From: Ferruginibacter yonginensis
Lineage (GTDB): Bacteria; Bacteroidota; Bacteroidia; Chitinophagales; Chitinophagaceae
Length of the DNA: 64,000 nt
Direction: 5' to 3'
NCBI RefSeq assembly: GCF_042651465.1
Contig: NZ_JBHSCZ010000002.1
Coordinates: forward strand, 310,001 to 374,000
Shown one piece after another: positions 49,265 through 57,050 of the stretch; position 1 is the first letter of the stretch, and each line of letters begins with the position of its first letter. The notes under the pieces were generated by a model. That model was given only the letters and a program-made list of their open reading frames with translations. It ran no database searches and had not been told where the DNA came from. The position numbers and the translations under genes were made by a program.

Positions 49265-51148
49265 ATGAAACTGTTTTTTGCTGCCAACCTCATTTGTGCA
49301 TGTTGTTTTGCACTCGGCTTTACGCCTCAATTCAGTAATACCATAACAGGTATTGTTGTAAATGAAAATAATAACCCTGTTAATAATGCTATAGTAAGTA
49401 CTGCCGTGGGTACATCATCAACTCAAACTGATGTAAAGGGATATTTTAAAATAACATTACCCGAAACTGCTACCACAATTACTGTTACTGCAAAAGGTTA
49501 CGAGCCTTTGCAAGTGAACATTAAAGGAAAATCTTACTTAAAAATCACCTTAAAAAAATTAAAAGCGTTGGCTGAAAAAGTTAAGGTGGTTGAACAAAAA
49601 AATATTGCTGTAAAAAGAGTAATAACAACCAATTCAAATTATGATTTGGCACTAAAAGCTGCACCAATGCCATCAGGTTATTATAATGAAGATATTGGTA
49701 ACACTGAAAGCTATAATTACATTGCCGACAACAGTTTTAAAAGTACGGCCAATGATCCACTCTCTACCTTTTCTATTGATGTAGATGCAGCATCTTACAG
49801 CAATGTGCGTAGGTTTATTAATGGCGGACAGTTACCGCCTGCAGGTGCTGTTCGTACCGAAGAAATGATTAATTATTTTAAATACAACTACCCACAACCC
49901 ACCAATAGCCAACCCTTTTCTATTAATACCGAACTAGCCGCTTGCCCATGGAACAATCAACACCAGTTAATGCTTATTGGCTTACAAGGAAAAAATATAG
50001 CGACAGATAATTTGCCTGCAAGTAATTTGGTTTTTTTAATAGATGTATCTGGCTCAATGCAAAGTGCCAATAAATTACCATTGGTAAAATCATCTTTAAA
50101 ATTACTTACTGAGCAATTACGACCACAAGATAATATAGCTATTGTGGTATATGCTGGCAGCGCTGGCTTGGTGTTGCCCAGTACAAGTGGTGCTCAAAAA
50201 AACAATATTAATAAAGCTATTGATGCTTTAGAGGCAGGTGGTTCCACTGCTGGTGGTGAGGGAATTGAATTAGCCTATAAAGTAGCTATGGACCATTTCA
50301 ATGATAAAGGGAACAACCGTATTATTTTATGTACAGATGGTGACTTTAATGTAGGTGCTAGTAGCGATGATGCCATGGCTCGTTTAATTGAAAACAAAAG
50401 AAAAACTGGTGTTTTTCTTACGGTATTAGGTTATGGTATGGGCAATTATAAAGACAGCAAAATGCAAGAGTTGGCAGATAAGGGTAATGGCAACCATGCT
50501 TATATTGATAACATTAACGAAGCAAAAAAAGTATTGGTGAACGAATTTGGTGGTACGTTATTTACCATTGCTAAAGATGTAAAAATACAGGTAGAATTTA
50601 ATCCACAATCAGTAGCTGGTTATCGTTTAATTGGTTACGAAAACCGGTTGCTAAATAAAGAAGATTTTAATAACGATGCTAAAGATGCTGGCGAATTAGG
50701 TAGTGGCCATACTGTAACAGCTTTATATGAGGTTGTTCCTGTTGGGGTAGCATTACCGCATGGTGTAAGTGTGCCTGCATTAAAGTACCAACAAAATATA
50801 ACATCGCCTTACATAAGGCCCTTTTTTGCAGAAATGGCTAATATTAACTTTAGGTACAAAGCACCCGATGGCGACGAAAGCAAACTCATTACACAAGCTG
50901 TACCCAATAAACCATTACCATTTAATGAAGCCTCCAATAATATACGTTTTGCAAGTACAGTGGCACAGTTTGCCATGCAACTACGCAGTGGCGATTTTAG
51001 TAAAATGACTTGGGTTATTGAAAACGCAACCGCAGCCATGGGTGATGATAAAGAAGGTTACCGTAAAGAGTTTGTTATGCTTGCCGAAAAAGTAAGTGGC
51101 ATAGCAAAAAACAATCGGGCTGTAAAAAATTTCTCATCGGGTAAATAG
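49265..51148 (+). CDS. Exported vWA domain protein (YfbK-like)
   Basis: From the ATG at 49265 the protein has 627 residues and an export signal (MKLFFAANLICACCFALGFT). An in-frame start 51 bases upstream would bury it and is rejected. A carboxypeptidase-regulatory-like domain (about 24-98, TGIVVNENNNPVNNAIVSTA) is followed by a YfbK-type region (DPLSTFSIDVDAASYSNVRR) and a vWA domain with the MIDAS motif DVSGSMQSANK (260-270), then a beta-rich C-terminal domain. vWA domains bind protein ligands through a metal ion. The shared regulatory-like domain ties it to the divergent anti-sigma protein. Confidence 0.9.
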   Translation: MKLFFAANLICACCFALGFTPQFSNTITGIVVNENNNPVNNAIVSTAVGTSSTQTDVKGYFKITLPETATTITVTAKGYEPLQVNIKGKSYLKITLKKLKALAEKVKVVEQKNIAVKRVITTNSNYDLALKAAPMPSGYYNEDIGNTESYNYIADNSFKSTANDPLSTFSIDVDAASYSNVRRFINGGQLPPAGAVRTEEMINYFKYNYPQPTNSQPFSINTELAACPWNNQHQLMLIGLQGKNIATDNLPASNLVFLIDVSGSMQSANKLPLVKSSLKLLTEQLRPQDNIAIVVYAGSAGLVLPSTSGAQKNNINKAIDALEAGGSTAGGEGIELAYKVAMDHFNDKGNNRIILCTDGDFNVGASSDDAMARLIENKRKTGVFLTVLGYGMGNYKDSKMQELADKGNGNHAYIDNINEAKKVLVNEFGGTLFTIAKDVKIQVEFNPQSVAGYRLIGYENRLLNKEDFNNDAKDAGELGSGHTVTALYEVVPVGVALPHGVSVPALKYQQNITSPYIRPFFAEMANINFRYKAPDGDESKLITQAVPNKPLPFNEASNNIRFASTVAQFAMQLRSGDFSKMTWVIENATAAMGDDKEGYRKEFVMLAEKVSGIAKNNRAVKNFSSGK

Positions 51149-51236
51149 TTTAGCGCCATTGTAAAGGCGGTTATGCCAGTTGTGTTGTAAATTTATGTTG
51201 TACTTATTTTATAATACTTCAAAAAATAGAAAAGAT

Positions 51237-51740
51237 ATGGCAAAGGCAACTGTTGCGTTAATTGAAGCATTGAGAACAACAGCTAAAAATTTATCGAATG
51301 GAGCATACCATTCATGGGGTCACCATGGTGCTTGCAACTGTGGTAACTTGGTACAATCAGTAACATCGTTTACAAAAGAAGAAATTTTAAGATATGCTCA
51401 TACCGGTGTGGGTGAGTGGACGGAACTAGCACAAGAATTTTGCCCCGTAACCAATGCGCCATTAACGCTTATTTTTAAACGTTTAGAAGAAATTGGTTTA
51501 ACCCCAACAGATATTCACCACATTGAATATTTATCAGACAGGGCTGTATTAAACCAGCTGCCAGGTGGTTTTAGGTGGCTCAAACGCAATAAAAAGGAAG
51601 ATGCTATTGTGTATTTTGAAACCTTCGCAAATGTGTTAGAAGAGCAGCTAATTGCAGGTATTGAAATAGATATTAATAGCCTACAAAAAATGAATTACAA
51701 ACCAAAGAGGGCGCCCCAACCACTTATGGTTGAAATTTAA
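51237..51740 (+). CDS. His/Cys-rich hypothetical protein
   Basis: I place the start at the ATG at 51237, giving 167 residues; an in-frame TTG at 51180 adds 19 residues of no apparent value. The N-terminal third contains AYHSWGHHGACNCGNLVQSV (residues 24-43), a cluster of three His and two Cys that could bind a metal. The rest is helical and charged (FKRLEEIGLTPTDIHHIEYL, YFETFANVLEEQLIAGIEID). No export signal is present. I do not recognise a named family, though close relatives probably exist in Bacteroidota. A terminator follows. Confidence 0.72.
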   Translation: MAKATVALIEALRTTAKNLSNGAYHSWGHHGACNCGNLVQSVTSFTKEEILRYAHTGVGEWTELAQEFCPVTNAPLTLIFKRLEEIGLTPTDIHHIEYLSDRAVLNQLPGGFRWLKRNKKEDAIVYFETFANVLEEQLIAGIEIDINSLQKMNYKPKRAPQPLMVEI

Positions 51741-51748
51741 TTATATTT

Positions 51749-51787
51749 AATGGCCGATTATTGTAATCGGCCATTTTATTTTTTTAG
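51749..51787 (+). terminator. Terminator before the AraC regulator gene
   Basis: AATGGCCGATTA and TAATCGGCCATT form a perfect 12-bp stem around TTG, followed by T-rich sequence. The next start codon (51791) lies only three bases past the T tract. Confidence 0.88.
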
Positions 51788-51790
51788 CCT

Positions 51791-53029
51791 ATGCATTTTC
51801 AATTTGGTTTACGCAGCTCTGTATTACTTATATTTTTTGTGCATGGCTTGGTGTACTCCTTACTGCTTTTTCGAAAAGGCTATGTAAATAATAGTAGTGC
51901 TGATAAATGGCTCAGTGCTTTTTTGTTATTATGTGTACTTTATATTTCACCGTGGATGTTGGGTTTTGCTGGCTGGTACGATAACCAACCCTACCGTGAC
52001 ATTCTTTTTTATACGCCACTTCAACATTTATTTTTAATAGGGCCCGTTATTTATTTTTACGTTCAAAGTTTGTTGAACCCATCTTTCCGTTTTACCAAAA
52101 ATCAATTGTTACATTTTATACCAGGCATGTTATACGCCTTGTATTGTATTGTTATGGTGTTGGTAGATAAGCTATTGTTACAGCGCTATTATTTTTTAGC
52201 AGATGGTTTAGATAGAGATTTTGACCGTTGGTACCAATGGTGTGGTTTTGCCGCTATGCTATTTTACTTTTTTATGGCTATGCGTTATTACAACACTTAT
52301 AAAAAATTAATGGTACAAGTAATTAGTTATGCCGATGTTGTCATGTTTAAATGGGTGAGCCATTTTTTAATGGCGTTTTTAACCATGCAGTTGTTACAAG
52401 TTGCTTTTTTTGTGCTTTCAAAAATTAATCCTGCTTTTGAAACCTATGTTGGCAGTTGGTGGTACTTTTTTATGTTCGCCATTATTTTTTACTATGTGGC
52501 TATTATGGGCTACAGCAATGCTATCGCTACCAAAATTCCTTTTCAAATTAACAAGCTACAGTTTAATAAGCCTTTGTTACTAAGTAATATTAATGATGAA
52601 CAGCTTGTTTTAAACAATGCTACTGCAAATGAAGTAATTGAAACCATTGAATTAAACCCTTTTGAAACGGATGCTGTTACAGATCAAACATTCATTAACG
52701 AATGGAAACCCAAAATAGTGCAGTTACTTGTTGAGAATAAAATTTACGAGGACCCTGAATTGTCGTTAAAACAAATAGCTACTTTGTTAAAAACCAATGC
52801 CACAATTATTTCAAAAGTAGTGAACCAGGGTTTTGGTATGAACTTTAATGATCTTATTAATTTTTATAGAGTACAAGCTGTAAAGAAAATGTTGGAGGCT
52901 GGCGAACAAAAAAAACAAACACTATTAGGTATTGCGTACGATTGTGGTTTTAACAGCAAGGCTACTTTTAATAGAGCGTTTAAAAAATTTACAGGTGTGG
53001 GTCCTAAGGACTGGTCATCTCAAATATAA
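51791..53029 (+). CDS. Membrane-bound AraC family transcriptional regulator
   Basis: The 412-residue protein has about seven hydrophobic helices in residues 8-245, a linker, and a C-terminal AraC DNA-binding domain (about 318-410). The two helix-turn-helix units are LSLKQIATLLKTNATIISKV and LLGIAYDCGFNSKATFNRAF, ending FKKFTGVGPKDWS. Such one-component membrane regulators, with a 7TM sensor and AraC output, are typical of Bacteroidota. The next gene cluster (head-GIN, DoxX, lipoprotein) lies 220 bases downstream, and repeated ATGATTTGA sites there are candidate binding sites for it. Confidence 0.9.
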   Translation: MHFQFGLRSSVLLIFFVHGLVYSLLLFRKGYVNNSSADKWLSAFLLLCVLYISPWMLGFAGWYDNQPYRDILFYTPLQHLFLIGPVIYFYVQSLLNPSFRFTKNQLLHFIPGMLYALYCIVMVLVDKLLLQRYYFLADGLDRDFDRWYQWCGFAAMLFYFFMAMRYYNTYKKLMVQVISYADVVMFKWVSHFLMAFLTMQLLQVAFFVLSKINPAFETYVGSWWYFFMFAIIFYYVAIMGYSNAIATKIPFQINKLQFNKPLLLSNINDEQLVLNNATANEVIETIELNPFETDAVTDQTFINEWKPKIVQLLVENKIYEDPELSLKQIATLLKTNATIISKVVNQGFGMNFNDLINFYRVQAVKKMLEAGEQKKQTLLGIAYDCGFNSKATFNRAFKKFTGVGPKDWSSQI

Positions 53030-53147
53030 ATTTCAGTTTTTCTTTCATTTTTAAAATTTTGATGGTTTCCATAGTTAATTAAAAAGACTCATTTTATGTG
53101 TAATCACTAAAAGAATTTTATTTTAAACCATTGAAAGTGATGATGTT

Positions 53148-53189
53148 ATGATTTGAGCCCTTGTTGAGTTGTATCAAATCATCATTTGA
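53148..53189. promoter_or_regulatory. Repeated ATGATTTGA sites before the head-GIN operon
   Basis: ATGATTTGA occurs at 53148-53156, its exact reverse complement TCAAATCAT at 53174-53182, and a one-mismatch copy ATCATTTGA overlapping it at 53181-53189. They lie about 60-100 bases before the operon's first ATG, upstream of the likely -7 element CACCTTTG (53214-53221). Confidence 0.5.
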
Positions 53190-53249
53190 AACCGTATGGC
53201 TGTTTGTGTGCTGCACCTTTGTTGAAATAAATCACAAAAACAAACCAAC

Positions 53250-54182
53250 ATGAAAAAGTTACTTGTATGCAGCATCAGTTTTTTAATGAGTTTTCAAATG
53301 AGTTTTTGCCAACGAGCACCCTTAAATGGATCGGGCAAGGTTGTAAACAAAACCTTTGCTTTTAACCAATTTACGTCAGTTGATTTAATAGATTTTGTAG
53401 GAAAAGCTACTATTGATATTGGTAAGCCCTATGCCATAACAATTGCTATTGATGATAATTTGGCCGAATTATTAACTGTTACTGAAAACAGCCAACAACT
53501 TAGCATTACTTTAAAAGGCAACACCAATAATAAACGCTACCTCGAAAAAACCAATATTGACATACGCATTAGTGCACCAACTTTAAGTGCTGTTTTAAAC
53601 AAAGGCAATAGCAATATTCAAATAAATAATACCATCGGTAACAATTGCACCATTAGTAATATTGGCAACGGCAATACTTTTATAACAGGTAAAGTCAACG
53701 ACTTACTTATTATTTGTAATGGTAACGGTAATGTTGATGCTAATAAATTAATGGCCAATAACATCGCCATAAAAAGAAATGGCAATGGTAATGTATACAC
53801 CCACTCAAAAAATATAACCGTTATTGAAGATAATGGCAATGGACAAATTATTTCAAAAACAACCGCATCAAATACGCCAACTACCACAGTTGTAACACCC
53901 AATGGCTCGGATGGGTTGGTGAATATCTACTTAAAAAATAATAGCCTCTTACCCAAAAAACCAACCATTATAACTTATGAGCCAGGCAATACTGGCAACG
54001 GTACCAATGGCTTCTTTTTAATGCCCGGACAAAGAAAAAAATTACGACTGTTAGTTGGTGCTAAAGTATACATTGCTAACAATAACCAAGTGGCAACGGT
54101 TATGAGTGGTAACCGTATCGATAATGAGCCGCCATTTTTAATTGTAAAAAAAGAAGATAATAACCGAGTATTTGGATTATAA
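53250..54182 (+). CDS. Head-GIN domain (DUF2807) exported protein
   Basis: The 310-residue protein has a signal peptide (MKKLLVCSISFLMSFQMSFC) and a head-GIN/DUF2807 auto-transporter-like adhesin domain: FNQFTSVDLIDFVGKATIDI, then many short beta repeats with NGNGNV and NIGNGNTF. The domain forms a right-handed beta-helix. These proteins are thought to sit in the outer membrane or periplasm, but their role is not settled. The C-terminal 90 residues (KPTIITYEPGNTGNGTNGFF to the end) are a separate beta-rich part. It is the first gene of an operon with DoxX and a lipoprotein. Confidence 0.85.
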   Translation: MKKLLVCSISFLMSFQMSFCQRAPLNGSGKVVNKTFAFNQFTSVDLIDFVGKATIDIGKPYAITIAIDDNLAELLTVTENSQQLSITLKGNTNNKRYLEKTNIDIRISAPTLSAVLNKGNSNIQINNTIGNNCTISNIGNGNTFITGKVNDLLIICNGNGNVDANKLMANNIAIKRNGNGNVYTHSKNITVIEDNGNGQIISKTTASNTPTTTVVTPNGSDGLVNIYLKNNSLLPKKPTIITYEPGNTGNGTNGFFLMPGQRKKLRLLVGAKVYIANNNQVATVMSGNRIDNEPPFLIVKKEDNNRVFGL

Positions 54183-54227
54183 TTTCATTTCACATTCAAT
54201 TTTTTTTAACAACCTCAACTTATAACA

Positions 54228-54704
54228 ATGAAAAAATTACTAACACCTATCACAATGCCATTTTGGTGGCAAGATGTACTTTTTATGTTACCCCGATTTA
54301 TTTGCGGCTATTTGTTAGCTACTGATTTTGGCGCAGCAAAATTTGGTATGCCTTGGTCGCCGGTAGATAATAATCTTGGTCTTTTTGAAGTAGCCTATTG
54401 GTTTCCACAAGATGTTGCTTCGTATGGTGGCATTTTTAAAATGTTCCCCGTATTTTTTGCTTGGATGGGCGCCTTCAGCGAAGCAGTAGGTGGCTTACTT
54501 TTACTACTTGGTTTACAAACAAGGGTAGCCGCTTTTTTATTAGTATGCACTATGTTAGTAGCTATATTTTTACAACAATGGAGCAATGGTACATGGAACA
54601 TGCTACCTGCTATGGGTTTTTTATGGGTGAGTATTTTCACACTAATATTGGGCAGCGGCAGGTTTGGTATTGATTATTTAATTACAAAAAAACTATACAA
54701 ATGA
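54228..54704 (+). CDS. DoxX family membrane protein
   Basis: The 158-residue protein has four hydrophobic helices in the DoxX pattern: LPRFICGYLLATDFGAAKFG, FAWMGAFSEAVGGLLLLLGL, AFLLVCTMLVAIFLQQW and LWVSIFTLILGSGRFGIDYL. DoxX proteins belong to a family that includes thiosulfate:quinone oxidoreductase subunits and proteins linked to redox stress, but most, like this one, have no proven activity. Its stop overlaps the start of the next gene (ATGA), so the two are translationally coupled. Confidence 0.9.
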   Translation: MKKLLTPITMPFWWQDVLFMLPRFICGYLLATDFGAAKFGMPWSPVDNNLGLFEVAYWFPQDVASYGGIFKMFPVFFAWMGAFSEAVGGLLLLLGLQTRVAAFLLVCTMLVAIFLQQWSNGTWNMLPAMGFLWVSIFTLILGSGRFGIDYLITKKLYK

Positions 54705-55072
54705 AATATTTTATAATTCTAAAATTAACAGCAGCCATATTATTGTACAGCAGTTGTGTTCAAAAAACTTTTAAAAAAACGGTGGTTTTTTCGCTTGATA
54801 CCAACGGTAAAACAAGTATTACATCTGTAGGTATAAAAGGAAATAACAAACCGCTTAGCTGGAAAAATATTACAAAATTGAATGCTTTAAAAAATGATAG
54901 CAGCATTTATACTACTGCCATTACTTTTGAAACCGGTTATACTTTTACAGAAGTTAAGTTTGTTATAAACGATACTATGGAATTGCAAGATGCTGATAAC
55001 AGACGAGTAAATTTTGAAAAAGGCGATACTACTTTTTATACAGCTGTTTTTAATATTGCTGATAAAAAATAA
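54701..55072 (+). CDS. Small lipoprotein, possible starch-binding-like fold
   Basis: The 123-residue protein has a lipoprotein signal ending in LYSSC (Cys19). The mature part resembles the short CBM20-like beta-sandwich found on some Bacteroidota exported proteins: TVVFSLDTNGKTSITSVGIK, GNNKPLSWKN, then YTFTEVKFVINDTMELQDAD and NRRVNFEKG. If so it may bind a glycan, but the match rests on pattern recognition only. It is translationally coupled to DoxX and ends the operon. Confidence 0.7.
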   Translation: MKYFIILKLTAAILLYSSCVQKTFKKTVVFSLDTNGKTSITSVGIKGNNKPLSWKNITKLNALKNDSSIYTTAITFETGYTFTEVKFVINDTMELQDADNRRVNFEKGDTTFYTAVFNIADKK

Positions 55073-55081
55073 ATAACTTAT

Positions 55082-55119
55082 AAAACAGACTTCTTACAAC
55101 CTTATAGAAGTCTGTTTTT
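55082..55119. terminator. Shared terminator after the DoxX operon
   Basis: AAAACAGACTTCT and AGAAGTCTGTTTT form a 13-bp stem, with a T tract on the + side that overlaps the stop of the convergent DUF3667 gene. Confidence 0.88.
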
Positions 55120-56221
55120 ATAGATGCATATTGTACACCGTAAATGCTATAAGTACTTTTTTAAGTACGCCAAAAATGAGGTAAAAGAAAACCCTGCTAA
55201 GTAAATATGATAAGATGATGTTTTTCCACCAAACGGTATTAAACAAACGCTTAAAGGCGATGTACAACCAGGGCATCCAAAACAAAAGGTGAAAAAACTC
55301 AAAGCCGCTGCCAAACAAAGCTTCACTAATAGGCGCCATGGTTTCATTGTATAAAACCGCATCAAATGGCCTTAATACCCACCCTTTAAACCCTTTAAAA
55401 AGGTACCGTGGCCATAAATCAATTAATGTATACAGGCTATAAACGCATAAGTTATATATCATAAAATGGGTAGCCAAAATAAGGGCAGCACCATAGTATT
55501 GTATTTTTTTGAAGAAAATTAAAAATAAAAATGCAGCAAAAATGGGCAATAAAATAAAAATAAACGTTTTGCCAAATGTACCAATTGAGTGGTTGTATAG
55601 GGATTGCCGAAGTTCCACCATTTGCCGGTACGCAATAATGGGTACATTTTCAACTGGTAGTACAATACTATCTTGCCTATCTCTTGATTTTAATATGAGT
55701 GATTGTTGGTTAACGCTGTTGTAGCGTAGTTTTTCTTCAATTTCAGCTTGCATCACTCTACCCTTTTTTACCCAAAGCGAATCAATGTTTGCTGCAATTT
55801 TATCATCAAGCGGTTGTGCCCATTGTAATAATTTGTAGTCAGATAAAGAGAAGTAATGGTGATCGCCAAACGTTGGTATATAATCCTTCACACCTACTTT
55901 ACTCACTATAACATAAAACACAAAAGCTACTACAAGATACAGTTGTACGGGCTTTGCATAAGGTACACGTATGCCTTTTATATTTTGTAGTGTAATAAAG
56001 CCTGGCTTTAAAAAATTTAGTTTGATGGTTTTTAATACCTTACTTTCAAAGTGGTAAAAAAAATCAATCACCTCATGAAAAAAATGTTTGGTGGTAAGTT
56101 GATGGGGATCAAACACTTTTTCGCCACACATATTACATGCTTTGCCAGTAAACTTATGTTCACAGTTTTTACAAGTATGTATATCTGTTCCGTACTGAAT
56201 TTGTTTGGTGGTAATTTTCAC
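55118..56221 (-). CDS. DUF3667 domain membrane protein
   Basis: The 367-residue protein opens with a zinc ribbon (HTCKNCEHKFTGKACNMCGE, two CxxC pairs), then the DUF3667 signature HFFHEVIDFFYHFESKVLKT and FLKPGFITLQNIKGIRVPYA, and four or so membrane helices in the rest. A soluble loop lies at about 115-205. The function of the family is unknown; it is common in Bacteroidota. The start codon is GTG, and a consensus promoter lies 39 bases upstream. Confidence 0.88.
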   Translation of the reverse strand: MKITTKQIQYGTDIHTCKNCEHKFTGKACNMCGEKVFDPHQLTTKHFFHEVIDFFYHFESKVLKTIKLNFLKPGFITLQNIKGIRVPYAKPVQLYLVVAFVFYVIVSKVGVKDYIPTFGDHHYFSLSDYKLLQWAQPLDDKIAANIDSLWVKKGRVMQAEIEEKLRYNSVNQQSLILKSRDRQDSIVLPVENVPIIAYRQMVELRQSLYNHSIGTFGKTFIFILLPIFAAFLFLIFFKKIQYYGAALILATHFMIYNLCVYSLYTLIDLWPRYLFKGFKGWVLRPFDAVLYNETMAPISEALFGSGFEFFHLLFWMPWLYIAFKRLFNTVWWKNIILSYLLSRVFFYLIFGVLKKVLIAFTVYNMHL

Positions 56222-56260
56222 TAGTTGCTATTTGTGGCCTATAATTGACATTGTAAAATA

Positions 56261-56288
56261 CAAACATATTTTAAATATGCGATATCAA
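56261..56288 (-). promoter_or_regulatory. Promoter of the DUF3667 gene
   Basis: On the minus strand, TTG (56286-56288), a 17-base spacer and TATGTTTG (56261-56268) match the Bacteroidota consensus. Confidence 0.65.
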
Positions 56289-56298
56289 TTTATTGTAA

Positions 56299-56922
56299 CT
56301 ATGGTATAAGCCAATGTGCATTAAAAGTAAAATCATTGTTATAATGAAACGCTGCCCTGCGGTGCCCTTTACTGTTTAGCCACAACCACTCCATCCATTG
56401 TATGTTGGTAATTACCAAACCAAAATTAGGCTTACCTTTTTGAGCTTCTTCTTCTGTAATCGTATTAGTTTCTAAAGTTTCAGAAAGCCCACTAGTGGGT
56501 ATTGCCGAAATAGTTGATGGACCTTGTAAGCCCAAATACACTTTTTTACTATTAACGGTGCTTTTGTTCCATGCTTGGTTAGCAACATCATCATTATAAT
56601 GTTTGGTGATTGTGCCGCTCAATCTAATTTGTATTCGGGCCGGCGCATCATAAAATAACCAACTGATGGTATCGCCATTATTAAGTTCGCCCCATTTACC
56701 ACTGCGTATATCTGTATGAAAAGCCACTTGTTTTTGTTGTGTGTTTACCCTTCGTAACACAACGGTGCGTTGGTGTACGCCAAATTTACCTATGCTAGCC
56801 ACTGCTGCATTATGCATAGGGTCTTTTCCTTTGAGTGAACCATTTAAGAGGCGTACCCAGCAATCTTTTTCAATGTAGTTTAAATTATAACTTATACCAT
56901 TCATTTCAACCACATCCATCAT
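56299..56922 (-). CDS. PNPOx-like FMN-binding protein
   Basis: The 207-residue protein has a pyridoxamine-phosphate-oxidase-like split barrel: NAAVASIGKFGVHQRTVVLR, then QVAFHTDIRSGKWGELN and IRLSGTITKHYNDDVANQAW, ending MEWLWLNSKGHRRAAFHYNN. It lacks the C-terminal RLAP tail and the RxxFWxG region of true PdxH, which is encoded at 3865-4506. It is probably an FMN-dependent oxidoreductase or a flavin- or haem-binding protein of unknown substrate. A TATATTTG element lies 16 bases before its start. Confidence 0.82.
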   Translation of the reverse strand: MMDVVEMNGISYNLNYIEKDCWVRLLNGSLKGKDPMHNAAVASIGKFGVHQRTVVLRRVNTQQKQVAFHTDIRSGKWGELNNGDTISWLFYDAPARIQIRLSGTITKHYNDDVANQAWNKSTVNSKKVYLGLQGPSTISAIPTSGLSETLETNTITEEEAQKGKPNFGLVITNIQWMEWLWLNSKGHRRAAFHYNNDFTFNAHWLIP

Positions 56923-56938
56923 CTTGTATAATTTTTTG

Positions 56939-56946
56939 CAAATATA
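56939..56946 (-). promoter_or_regulatory. -7 element of the PNPOx-like gene
   Basis: CAAATATA reads TATATTTG on the minus strand, an exact consensus -7 element 16 bases before the ATG. No clear -33 partner is seen. Confidence 0.6.
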
Positions 56947-56999
56947 ATTGTTGCGTTTATTACTCTTGTGCTGTACTTTCAGTTGTTCCTTATTTCATA

Positions 57000-57027
57000 A
57001 AAAAGCCGCTCTACAAAATAGAGCGGC
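57000..57027 (-). terminator. Terminator after nrdA
   Basis: GCCGCTCTA and TAGAGCGGC flank a five-base loop. On the minus strand six T follow the stem. It lies 24 bases past the nrdA stop. Confidence 0.9.
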
Positions 57028-57050
57028 CCCGTTAATGGTTGTTATTATTT

